The notes beneath the pieces were generated by a model, which saw only the letters and a program-made list of their open reading frames with translations, had not been told where the DNA came from and searched no databases. Both the position numbers and the translations under genes were made by a program. From NCBI GenBank assembly GCA_964589625.1, contig CAZPSH010000009.1:1-64000 (forward strand): a stretch of 64,000 bases of DNA, read 5' to 3'. Source of the DNA: JBFLVU01 sp964589625. GTDB lineage: Bacteria > Acidobacteriota > UBA4820 > DSQY01. Shown here in pieces: positions 1-8,018 of the stretch; the stretch's first letter is position 1, and every line of letters begins with the position of its first letter.

Positions 1-2736
1 TGGAATCGTAAAGGTTCGTGTCACCTAACGTCGCAAAAGATCGTGTCACTTGACATCCAGGAGAAGATCCAGCCTCAGGCCATCGTAGAGCAAGTGCGGG
101 CCGAGGCCAAGAAGGACGCCCCTGGCCTCGCCTCCCTCTTCTCGGACTTCAACGGCATCGTCTTCGAGGACCTCGTGGACTTCTACCACCACCAGCAGAA
201 CTGGACGAACCGCATGATCCTGGGCGATTCGCTCCTCGTCATGACCTCGCTCGCCGAGAAGGAGCGCCTCAAGGGAAAGGTCCAGATGATCTACCTGGAC
301 CCGCCCTACGGCATTGAATTTCGCTCAAACTGGCAGGTGTCCACTAGGAACAGGGAAGTCCAAGACGGACGGGTGGAGGACGCCACGCGCCAGCCGGAGC
401 AGATCAAGGCCTTCCGCGACACCTGGGCCCTGGGCATCCACTCCTATCTGAGCTATCTCCGCGATCGGCTCATTGCTGCGAGGGATCTCCTCACCGAGAG
501 CGGGAGCATCTTTGTGCAGATTGGGGAGGAGAATGTCCACCTCGTTAGATGCATGATGGATGAGGTCTTTGGAGCACAGAATTCGGTCGTCACTTTCGTT
601 GTGAAAAAGAAAGGGAGCCAGAAGAGTAACCTTGTGGACCCAGTTAACGACTACTTGGTCTGGTATTCCAAGACTTCCAGATTGGAGCCTGGCAATCCCA
701 TCAAGTTTCGCGCCCTTCTCCAGGTTAGAGATCTCGACCAAGAGACCCTTAGCGAGTTCAAACTCGTAGAACTGCCAAACGGCATGTCCTATCCGTTTTC
801 ATGCGTCCCGGACAGGGAAGGCAACGAATGGGACTATCGCCTCAACCCGAAACAGCTGTTTAAGGATCACCCTGGCGCACGCCTCTATAGGTCGAACCCC
901 CTCACGAGCGGCGGCGAAAGGGCGAACCAAAGTCTGCCATTCACATTTCGAAACCGAGTGTACGATCCGGGCAAGGGAAACTGTTGGAAGCACACTGCGA
1001 GACTGACTCCGGGCGAGCTTTGTGGCATGGAGAGGCTCGCTGCATCTGATCGGCTGCTGCAGGGCAAGAACCAACTCCGATTCAAGAGCTATCTCGAGGA
1101 CCACCTTCATAAGCCCATTTCAAATTGGTGGGATGCGCTCGGTGGCGCATCGGACCCGATCTACGTTGTTCAAACGAATACCGAGATTCTTCAACGATGC
1201 ATTCTCATGACAACTGATCCAGGCGACTTGGTCCTCGACCCGACGTGCGGCTCGGGGACGACGGCCTATGTGGCCGAGCAGTGGGGTAGGCGCTGGATCA
1301 CAATCGATACCTCCCGCGTGGCTCTCGCCCTGGCGCGAACGCGCCTCATGGCGGCGCGGTATCCGTACTACCTCCTGGCCGACTCGCCGGAGGGACTCCG
1401 CAAAGAAGCGGAAATCGCCGGCCACGTCCCGCCGGACATCAAGACGGGCGGCGACATCAAGCGCGGCTTCGTCTGCAAGCGTGGACAGCACGTTAGCTCG
1501 GGCCACATCGCCAACAACGAGGAGATTGACGCCATCCACGAGAAGTTCCAGGTCCAGCTCGAACCCCTGCGCACCGAGCTGAACAAACTCCTCAAGAAGA
1601 GCTGGGAGGAGTGGGAGATTCCGCGCGAGGCCGAGGAGAAGTGGCCCGAGAAGGCGAAGAAAGCCCACGAGCAGTGGTGGAAGCTGAGGCGGGAGCGGCA
1701 GAAGGAGATGGACGCCTCCATCGCGAGGCGCGCCGAGTACGAAACGCTCGTGGACCAGCCTTACGAGGACAACAAGCGCGTCCGCGTCTCCGGGCCCTTC
1801 ACCGTCGAGAGCCTCTCGCCCCACCGCGTCCTCGCCCCCGAACAGGAGCGCCCCGCCGCCGAAGCCCAGGCTGAGGACGGCCCGGGGCGGCCGCAGTTCG
1901 TCCCCATGATCCTCGACAACCTCAAGAAGGCCGGGGTCCAGAACACCCGCAAGGCCGAGCGCCTCAAGTTCGACCGGCTAGAGCCCTACGCCGGCCTGTG
2001 GATTCAGGCTTCTGGCGAGTACACCGACAAAGACGGCAAGGCGCGCCGCGTGGCCGTGGCCATCGGCCCCGAGCACGGGACCGTGGGCGCCGACCCGGTC
2101 AAAGAGGCGGCCAAGGAGGCGCTCAAGGGCGTGGGCTTCGATCTCCTCGTGGTCTGCGGCTTCGCCTTCGACGCCCACGCGGGCGAGAGCGCCAAGGAGT
2201 TCCAGCCCCCAGAAATGGTAGACAGCAAGGCCGCGAAGGGCGGGGCTATCGCTGAAGAAGAGCGCCACTACGGCAAGCTGCCCATCCTTTTGGCCCGCAT
2301 GAACCCCGACCTGGCCATGGGCGAGGAACTCCTCAAGAAGACCGGCGCGGGCAACCTCTTCATGGTCTTCGGCGAGCCGGACCTCGAGGTGTGCAAGACC
2401 AAAGACGGAAAGCTCGTCGTGGACCTCAAGGGCGTGGACGTCTACGACCCCACCACGGGCGTCATTCGATCGAGCTCCACCGACGACGTGGCCTGCTGGT
2501 TCGTGGACACAAACTACAACGGCGAAAGCTTCTTCGTCCGCCACGCCTACTTCTGCGGCGGCGACGAGCCCTACGACAAACTCAAGCGCGCCCTCCGCGC
2601 CGAGGTGGACGAGGCCGCCTGGAGCGCCCTCTACGCCACCACGAGCCTCCCCTTCGACCCACCCAAGACCGGCAAAATCGCCGTCAAGGTCATCAACCAC
2701 TACGGCGACGAAGTGCTGAAGGTGTACACGGTGTAG
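1..2736 (+). CDS. Site-specific DNA methyltransferase (beta-class, type III Mod-like), 5' partial
   Basis: Methylates adenine or cytosine amino groups in DNA, probably as the modification subunit of a restriction or defence system. Motif IV DPPY lies near bases 298-309 and the SAM-binding motif DPTCGSGTT near 1237-1263. This IV-then-I order with a recognition region between them is the beta class typical of type III Mod proteins. A long C-terminal extension follows. The frame is open to base 1. A possible GTG start at 43 has only a weak AAAAGA upstream, and the residues encoded before it (W..K, then VSL) resemble, from memory, the interior of longer homologues, so the true start is probably outside the window. 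Bases about 540-1220 are visibly lower in GC than the rest. No helicase/nuclease partner follows; glnS lies downstream on the other strand. Any partner must be upstream. Confidence 0.85.
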   Translation, partial: WNRKGSCHLTSQKIVSLDIQEKIQPQAIVEQVRAEAKKDAPGLASLFSDFNGIVFEDLVDFYHHQQNWTNRMILGDSLLVMTSLAEKERLKGKVQMIYLDPPYGIEFRSNWQVSTRNREVQDGRVEDATRQPEQIKAFRDTWALGIHSYLSYLRDRLIAARDLLTESGSIFVQIGEENVHLVRCMMDEVFGAQNSVVTFVVKKKGSQKSNLVDPVNDYLVWYSKTSRLEPGNPIKFRALLQVRDLDQETLSEFKLVELPNGMSYPFSCVPDREGNEWDYRLNPKQLFKDHPGARLYRSNPLTSGGERANQSLPFTFRNRVYDPGKGNCWKHTARLTPGELCGMERLAASDRLLQGKNQLRFKSYLEDHLHKPISNWWDALGGASDPIYVVQTNTEILQRCILMTTDPGDLVLDPTCGSGTTAYVAEQWGRRWITIDTSRVALALARTRLMAARYPYYLLADSPEGLRKEAEIAGHVPPDIKTGGDIKRGFVCKRGQHVSSGHIANNEEIDAIHEKFQVQLEPLRTELNKLLKKSWEEWEIPREAEEKWPEKAKKAHEQWWKLRRERQKEMDASIARRAEYETLVDQPYEDNKRVRVSGPFTVESLSPHRVLAPEQERPAAEAQAEDGPGRPQFVPMILDNLKKAGVQNTRKAERLKFDRLEPYAGLWIQASGEYTDKDGKARRVAVAIGPEHGTVGADPVKEAAKEALKGVGFDLLVVCGFAFDAHAGESAKEFQPPEMVDSKAAKGGAIAEEERHYGKLPILLARMNPDLAMGEELLKKTGAGNLFMVFGEPDLEVCKTKDGKLVVDLKGVDVYDPTTGVIRSSSTDDVACWFVDTNYNGESFFVRHAYFCGGDEPYDKLKRALRAEVDEAAWSALYATTSLPFDPPKTGKIAVKVINHYGDEVLKVYTV

Positions 2737-2875
2737 CCAGACCGGATACACACGACTTCTCACGACGAAGGTCCCCTCGAGCTTGACGATGCATCGCTTT
2801 CGAAGCGAAGCGGAGAAGGCGGCGTTCCGACGTCGCTCCCCTTGCCCCCGGGGTCTCTGGCCGTTTGTAGCTCGC

Positions 2876-4621
2876 CTACTTCCCCTTCCCCGCCTTCTCG
2901 CGGGCCTGGAGGCGGCCCCAGGCGTCCTTGAGGGTGACGGTGCGGTTGAAGACGGGGGCGCCGGGGCGCGAGTCGGGGTCGGCGCAGAAGTAGCCGAGGC
3001 GCTCGAACTGGAAGCGCTCGCCGGGTTGCGCCGCGGCGAGGGAGGGCTCCACGAGGCACTCGGGGAGAGCCACGAGGGACTCGGGGTTGAGGTTCACCCG
3101 GTAGTCCTGCCCCTCGGGGTAGTCGTCGGGGTCGGGGTTCTTGAAGAGCCGGTCGTAGAGGCGCACCTCGGCCTTCGCGGCGTGGGCCGCCGACACCCAG
3201 TGGAGGGTGGCCTTGGGGGAGCGTCCGTCGGGCGAGGCGCCGCCCCGGGTGGCGGGGTCGTAGGCGCACCTCAGTTCCGCCACCTGCCCCGACTCGTCCT
3301 TCACCACGCCCGTGCAGGTGATGAAGTAGGCCCCCCGCAGGCGCACCTCCCGGCCCGGGGCGAGGCGGAAGAATTTCTTCGGGGGGTCCTCCATGAAGTC
3401 GTCCCGCTCGATGTAGAGGACCCTTGAGAAGGGCACCTTGCGCGTGCCCGCCGAGGGGTCCTCGGGGTTGTTCACGAGGTCCATCTCCTCGGCAAGGCCC
3501 TCGGGGAAGTTCTCGAGGACCACGCGGAGGGGACGCAGGACGGCCAGGCGCCGCGGGGCGCGCCGGTTCAGGTCGTCCCGCTGGCACTCCTCCAGCATGG
3601 CGAGGTCCACCACGCTGTTCGACTTGGACACGCCGATCTTCTCGCAGAAGGTCCGGATGGCCTCGGGCGTGTAGCCCCGCCGCCGGTAGCCCGCCAGGGT
3701 GGGCATGCGGGGGTCGTCCCACCCCGAGACGTACCCCTTGTTCACGAGCTCCAGGAGCTTGCGCTTGGAGAGGGCCGTGTAGGTCAGGTTGAGCCGGGCG
3801 AACTCGTACTGCCTCGGCCGGTGGGGCACGGGGAGGTTCTCGATGAACCAGTCGTAGAGGGGGCGGTGGTCCTCGAACTCCAGGGTGCAGACCGAGTGGG
3901 TGATGCCCTCGATGGCGTCGGACTGGCCGTGGGCGTAGTCGTACATGGGGTAGATGCACCAGGCACCGCCCGTGCGGTGGTGGTCGGCGTGGAGGATCCG
4001 GTAGAGGACGGGGTCCCGCATGTTGAGGTTGGGGTGGGCCATGTCGATCTTGGCGCGGAGGGTGCGGCTCCCGTCGGGGAACTCGCCGGCCCGCATGCGG
4101 GCGAAGAGGTCCAGGTTCTCCTCCACGCTCCGGGTCCGGTAGGGGCTCTCGACGCCGGGCTCCTTCAGGGTCCCCCGGTGGCGGCGCACCTCGTCGGCGC
4201 TCAGGTCGCAGACGTAGGCCTTTCCCTCCCGGACGAGGTGAACGGCCCACGCGTGGAGCTGGTCGAAGTAGTCGGAGGCAAAGTGGAGGTGGTCCCCCCA
4301 GTCCCAGCCGAGCCAGCGGATGTCGGCCTGGATCGAATCCACGTACTCCTGCTCCTCCTTCGCGGGGTTCGTATCGTCGAAGCGCAGGTGGCACCGGCCG
4401 CCGAACTCCCGGGCGATGCCGAAGTTCAGGCAGATGGACTTGGCGTGGCCGATGTGGAGGTATCCGTTGGGCTCCGGGGGGAAACGCGTTACGACGGTCT
4501 TGTGGCGGCCGGCCTTGAGGTCCTCGTCCACGAGGGACCGGATGAAGTCCAGCCCCGAACGTCCGGCCTGTCCCGGCGCGCTCCCCGCACCCCCGGCGGC
4601 GTCCTTGCGTTCCGAATCCAT
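2876..4621 (-). CDS. glnS: Glutaminyl-tRNA synthetase
   Basis: Charges tRNA(Gln) directly with glutamine in the cytoplasm. The 581-residue protein has the class I signature PNGYLHIGHAKS (HIGH at residues 56-59), the second signature as LSKRK (about 283-287), and the GlnRS-type anticodon-binding beta-barrels at the C-terminus. Length is normal for bacterial GlnRS with a short N-terminal extension. The ATG at 4621 is preceded by GGAAGG. It is monocistronic: the methyltransferase converges on it from one side and a divergent hydrolase gene lies on the other. With gltX also in the window, the cell probably does not depend on the amidotransferase route for Gln-tRNA. No clear terminator is seen in 2737-2875. 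Confidence 0.96.
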   Translation of the reverse strand: MDSERKDAAGGAGSAPGQAGRSGLDFIRSLVDEDLKAGRHKTVVTRFPPEPNGYLHIGHAKSICLNFGIAREFGGRCHLRFDDTNPAKEEQEYVDSIQADIRWLGWDWGDHLHFASDYFDQLHAWAVHLVREGKAYVCDLSADEVRRHRGTLKEPGVESPYRTRSVEENLDLFARMRAGEFPDGSRTLRAKIDMAHPNLNMRDPVLYRILHADHHRTGGAWCIYPMYDYAHGQSDAIEGITHSVCTLEFEDHRPLYDWFIENLPVPHRPRQYEFARLNLTYTALSKRKLLELVNKGYVSGWDDPRMPTLAGYRRRGYTPEAIRTFCEKIGVSKSNSVVDLAMLEECQRDDLNRRAPRRLAVLRPLRVVLENFPEGLAEEMDLVNNPEDPSAGTRKVPFSRVLYIERDDFMEDPPKKFFRLAPGREVRLRGAYFITCTGVVKDESGQVAELRCAYDPATRGGASPDGRSPKATLHWVSAAHAAKAEVRLYDRLFKNPDPDDYPEGQDYRVNLNPESLVALPECLVEPSLAAAQPGERFQFERLGYFCADPDSRPGAPVFNRTVTLKDAWGRLQAREKAGKGK

Positions 4622-4729
4622 GGTCGCGGTCCTTCCGAAGGTCCGGGCCCTCGCGGCCCGGCAGGCTGTATCCTACCACAGGGCCCCTCGGTGCGCAGGA
4701 TGTGAGCACCTGGTTACGCACATGGCTCT

Positions 4730-4758
4730 TTGCCATTTGATTTCCGTGCGATTACAAT
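4730..4758 (+). promoter_or_regulatory. Sigma70-type promoter for the alpha/beta hydrolase gene
   Basis: TTGCCA at 4730-4735 and TACAAT at 4753-4758 are separated by 17 bases, in an AT-richer patch of an otherwise GC-rich region. Transcription would begin about 20 bases before the ATG at 4785, leaving room for the GAGGGG Shine-Dalgarno. Based on consensus matching only. Confidence 0.65.
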
Positions 4759-4784
4759 GCGATCTTCTGTGAGGGGATGATCTC

Positions 4785-5603
4785 ATGTCGGCCTCCGCCT
4801 CCCCGGGACGCTTCCGCCTCGCCTACCGCGCCTACCCCGGAAGCCGGGGGTGCCTCGTCCTCCTGCACGGCGTCCTGGCCTCCCACCGCTACTTCCAGGA
4901 GGCCCTGGCCGGGCGCCTCGGGGGCTTTCGCCTCGTCCTGCCGGACCTCCTCGGCCACGGGGATTCGGCCCGCCCCGAGGGGGCCTCCTACTCCCTCGAA
5001 GAGCACCTGGACGCCCTGGCGGACCTGGTGGAGGCCGAGGGCCGCCCCAAGCCCCTCTTCCTGGGGGCCCACTCCCTCGGGTGCCTGCTCCTCACGGCCC
5101 TGGCGGCGAGGCGCTTCGAGGGCCGGGTGCGGGGGCTGGTCTTCCTCAACTACCCCCGCTTCTCCTCCGCCCAGCACATCCACGAGACGCTCCGGGCGGG
5201 CTCCGCGGAGTACCGGCGGGCCTCCAGCGGGATCGTCGGCCTCTCCGACGAGGACCTGGTGCGCGTCTCGGGATCCATGGTCCGGCAGTTCGCCGCCATT
5301 CTGCCCGGCTCCCTCCGCGCCGAGGCCGACCGGACGGACCCCGAGGCTCTGGCCGGGACGGTGCGCCACGGGCTCTTCGGGTACTGGCCCGACGAGGACC
5401 TGGACCGCCTCGCCCGGGTGCCCATGCTGCACCTGCACGGGGGGAAGGACCGGGTGGCCCCCGCGGCCTTCATCCAGGCCCGGCTGCCCTCCTTCTCCGA
5501 TGCGCGCTGGGTCTTGTACGGGGAGGGCGGCCACCACCTCCTGCACACCCACGCGGGCCTCGCCGTCGGCGAGATCCGTGCGTTCCTGGAGAGGTTGGCC
5601 TAG
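4785..5603 (+). CDS. Alpha/beta hydrolase fold protein
   Basis: A probable cytoplasmic hydrolase of 272 residues with no signal peptide. It has the oxyanion-loop LLHGV near the N-terminus, a nucleophile elbow GAHSLG (Ser about residue 97), a candidate acid in GGKDRVAP (Asp about 221) and the catalytic His in GGHHLL (about 249). The order and spacing fit esterase/lipase-like or C-C hydrolase-like enzymes, but the substrate cannot be read from sequence. The ATG at 4785 sits behind GAGGGG and a good promoter. It converges with the PH-domain genes, 41 bases apart. Confidence 0.85.
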   Translation: MSASASPGRFRLAYRAYPGSRGCLVLLHGVLASHRYFQEALAGRLGGFRLVLPDLLGHGDSARPEGASYSLEEHLDALADLVEAEGRPKPLFLGAHSLGCLLLTALAARRFEGRVRGLVFLNYPRFSSAQHIHETLRAGSAEYRRASSGIVGLSDEDLVRVSGSMVRQFAAILPGSLRAEADRTDPEALAGTVRHGLFGYWPDEDLDRLARVPMLHLHGGKDRVAPAAFIQARLPSFSDARWVLYGEGGHHLLHTHAGLAVGEIRAFLERLA

Positions 5604-5644
5604 GAACTGTGGGCGGACCCGCGGACCGGTCCAGAAACCGGCTC

Positions 5645-6424
5645 TTACGCCTGCGGCGCCTCTCCCTCCACAGCCCGGCGCAGGGCGGCGGCCTCCTCCC
5701 TCAGACTCCTGGCGGCCGCCACCAGCGCGTCGAGGTCGCCCGTTCCACGGGGCGGGACGGGGCGGGCGCCCTCGGGCCCTCCCAGGCCGTCGCCCGCCCC
5801 CCCCTTCAGGTGGACCAGGATGGCGTCCCGTATGGCCGAGGCGTTTTCGACACCCCGGAAGAACCCCTCGTGCATGTCTTCGCGCTCCGAGGCCTCCTCC
5901 GAGTCTCCGCCCGAGGAGCCGCCCCCGCCGGCGGTGCGGACGCGGAGGTCCTCGATGCCGAAGAGCCTCTGGAGCGGGCCCTGGCGGATGGAGAGGTTCT
6001 GGATGTTGTGGAAGGTCAGGGTCTGCTCGCGCACCCGGAGGATCCCCTCCCGGATCCTCAGGCTGCGGTCGGTGATCACGTACCAGCGCATCTCGTAGTC
6101 GAGCCGGACCAGGAAGGGACCCAGGGGCAACTGGGCGAGGAACCCAACCACGGCGAGGGTCTCGAACCACCCGAGGATCGTGGCGAGGGGGATGCTGAGG
6201 ACCGACACGGCCGGCACGAAGCGGAGGAAGGAGACGCCGGCGAAGAGTCCGGCCGCGGCCCCCGCCTGGGAGAGGCCCCAGGCGAGCAGGCGGTAGGAGT
6301 AGAAGCCGCGGGCGGCGCGGAAGGTGCGGACCGACCCCGGCGCCCCCGCCGGCGCCGAGGGCTCCGGGGGGACCTTCAGGGCCCGGCAGAGACCGTCCCG
6401 GATCTTCCCCCTACCGCCCCCCAC
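5645..6424 (-). CDS. PH domain-containing membrane protein (YdbT/bPH2-like)
   Basis: A 259-residue membrane protein. Two hydrophobic stretches (about residues 40-100) precede a bacterial PH-like domain with the typical pattern of this family: RWYVITDRSLRIREGI followed by FHNIQNLSIRQGPLQ and RLFGIEDL. These domains (DUF304/bPH2) are often found in pairs, as here. The C-terminal third is Gly/Ser-rich then Ala/Arg-rich and probably disordered. Its start overlaps the end of the upstream PH-domain gene by 14 bases, so the two are co-transcribed and probably translationally coupled. Molecular role unknown; membrane-lipid or stress-related functions have been suggested for relatives. Confidence 0.82.
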   Translation of the reverse strand: MGGGRGKIRDGLCRALKVPPEPSAPAGAPGSVRTFRAARGFYSYRLLAWGLSQAGAAAGLFAGVSFLRFVPAVSVLSIPLATILGWFETLAVVGFLAQLPLGPFLVRLDYEMRWYVITDRSLRIREGILRVREQTLTFHNIQNLSIRQGPLQRLFGIEDLRVRTAGGGGSSGGDSEEASEREDMHEGFFRGVENASAIRDAILVHLKGGAGDGLGGPEGARPVPPRGTGDLDALVAAARSLREEAAALRRAVEGEAPQA

Positions 6425-6971
6425 GAGGCCCCCCGGACCCGGCGAGGGCTTCTCGGACGGCCCGGAGTTCGGAGGCCGCCTCCAGGACCGCGGCGGTGAC
6501 GTCGGCCAGGTCCCCCGCTGGCTCGCCCGGCCCGCCCGCCCTCCCGTAGGCCCCCGCCGGAGAGGCCCCCTGGGCCCCCCGCATGCGCGAGTAGAGGAAG
6601 TCCCTCAGGAGTTCGAAATCCCGGATCCCCTCGATGGTCATCTCCGCCCGGGCGCTCCCGCTGGCCGTCTGGATCTGAATCCGCGCCAGGCCGAGCCAGC
6701 GCTCCACCACGTTGCTCACGAGGTGGATGTCCTGGATCCGCGCGTAGGTGAGGTTGATCTCCCGGCGGAAGAGGATCCCCCACCGCATGAGGATCCCCTC
6801 CCCGTCGAAGCGGTACCGGAGCGTATGGTACCGGAAGTACAGGGGCACGAGGGGCAGGAAGAAGAGGGGGCCCGCCAGGAGACAGCGGAGGGCGTAGTAG
6901 TTGAACAGGCTCTTGTGGGGGCGCGTGATCTCCCGGACGGACTCGAGGGTCGGCGCGGGGGTCGTCGTCAT
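6411..6971 (-). CDS. PH domain-containing membrane protein, first of a pair
   Basis: A 186-residue protein with a hydrophobic hairpin (LLAGPLFFLPLVPLYFRY region) followed by a bPH2 domain: LRYRFDGEGILMRWGI, then INLTYARIQDIHLVSN and RWLGLARIQIQTASG. The frame is open further upstream, but ATG 6971 has the strong Shine-Dalgarno CCGGAGG and gives the usual compact family length. Its stop overlaps the start of the second PH-domain gene. The two probably form a hetero-oligomeric membrane complex like YdbS/YdbT pairs; this is inference from the family. Confidence 0.82.
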   Translation of the reverse strand: MTTTPAPTLESVREITRPHKSLFNYYALRCLLAGPLFFLPLVPLYFRYHTLRYRFDGEGILMRWGILFRREINLTYARIQDIHLVSNVVERWLGLARIQIQTASGSARAEMTIEGIRDFELLRDFLYSRMRGAQGASPAGAYGRAGGPGEPAGDLADVTAAVLEAASELRAVREALAGSGGPRGGR

Positions 6972-7110
6972 AGTCCCATCCTCCGGCGTGCGGTTCGGCC
7001 GGCTTGGGCCGGCTTCGAGGCACCCGACCCGAAACCGATGATACCATCCCGGCCCCATGGAAACCCCCGGGGGCGGAGGGCCGTATGCCCTTACCAAGGG
7101 GAGAGGCACC

Positions 7111-7917
7111 TTGAAGATCCTGGAAAAGACCGCCCTCGTCGTCGTCCTGTTCCTGGTGCTCTCCTGCCTGGTCTCCATCGGGATTCTGGTCTTCACGGAC
7201 TTCGGCACGGGCTTCATGAAGTCCAACGCCCGGGTCGGGGAGGCGGCCCGCGCCCTCGCGGCACTCGACGAGCGCTTCCCCTTCTCCCGGGAACCGGGCA
7301 CCGCCCTCTCGCCCGCCCGCGTCGAAGTGTTCCTCGACGTATCCGGCGCGACCAAGCCCTCCGCCGACCGCGTGGAGGCCTGGATCGCCGCCAACGGCCC
7401 CACCGTCGTGATGGGCCGCCCGGTCTTCAACGACGGGGGAGCCGAACTCGTGGTCGCCTATCTCCGAGACCTCTCTTTGGCCCTGTCGGCACAGGCCATG
7501 GGGCCCGCCGAGTTCGAGTGGATCCACCAGCGCCTCCGCCTCGTCGCCGAAGGCCCTCCCTCGGAGGAGACGCGCCGGCACGCGCGGGAGGAGGCCGAGA
7601 AGGTCCGGCGCTTCGCGGACTCTCCCGAAGTGGACCAACGGCAGAGAACGAAGCTCCGGCGGCACCTCGAGGCCCTCGAGGACCTCCCCGACCTCTGGGG
7701 CTCGTCCTACGAGGCCGACTGGAGCCTGTACCGGGCCGACGAGGAGCGGATACGCGCCAGCGTTCACCCCCGCCGCGCCGTGCGTGCGATGGGACGGCTC
7801 CTGGTTTCGGCGGAGGGAGGGAATCGGGTCCACATCGAAGTGAATCCAGACCTTGAGGACCCTGCCTCCCCGCCCGTCCCTCCGGATCCGCCGTCGCCTC
7901 CGCCTCCCTCCCGCTGA
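7111..7917 (+). CDS. Uncharacterised protein with N-terminal membrane anchor
   Basis: No family is recognised. TTG at 7111 is chosen because AAGGGGAG lies just upstream and because it puts the hydrophobic segment (LEKTALVVVLFLVLSCLVSI) at the N-terminus. An ATG at 7057 would give 18 more residues. The remaining ~230 residues are soluble, charged and Arg/Glu-rich, with helical heptad-like stretches around residues 150-210, and end in a Pro-rich tail. This suggests a single-pass protein with an extracytoplasmic domain. It is divergent from the PH-domain pair and precedes the permease gene by about 100 bases. Confidence 0.65.
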   Translation: MKILEKTALVVVLFLVLSCLVSIGILVFTDFGTGFMKSNARVGEAARALAALDERFPFSREPGTALSPARVEVFLDVSGATKPSADRVEAWIAANGPTVVMGRPVFNDGGAELVVAYLRDLSLALSAQAMGPAEFEWIHQRLRLVAEGPPSEETRRHAREEAEKVRRFADSPEVDQRQRTKLRRHLEALEDLPDLWGSSYEADWSLYRADEERIRASVHPRRAVRAMGRLLVSAEGGNRVHIEVNPDLEDPASPPVPPDPPSPPPPSR

Positions 7918-8018
7918 AGCCATCTCCCAAAAAGGCCCCGGCTTCCCCGGGGACCCTGCCCGCGCTACACTTCGCCTTCAGATCCGATCACGGGCCCCTC
8001 GGGGGGCGAGGAGGGGGC

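Noticed and set aside
16..49. Direct repeat TCGTGTCAC at 16-24 and 41-49
   Set aside because: Only two 9-base copies 25 bases apart, both inside the open methyltransferase frame; no further copies seen, so chance is likely.
2876..4736. Long open frames opposite and alongside glnS (up to 658 codons)
   Set aside because: High GC leaves few stops; these translate to Pro/Arg/Gly-rich sequence without domains and are shadows of glnS.
7930..7955. GC hairpin next to an A-run before the permease gene
   Set aside because: It would be a terminator only for minus-strand transcription, and no minus-strand gene ends nearby.
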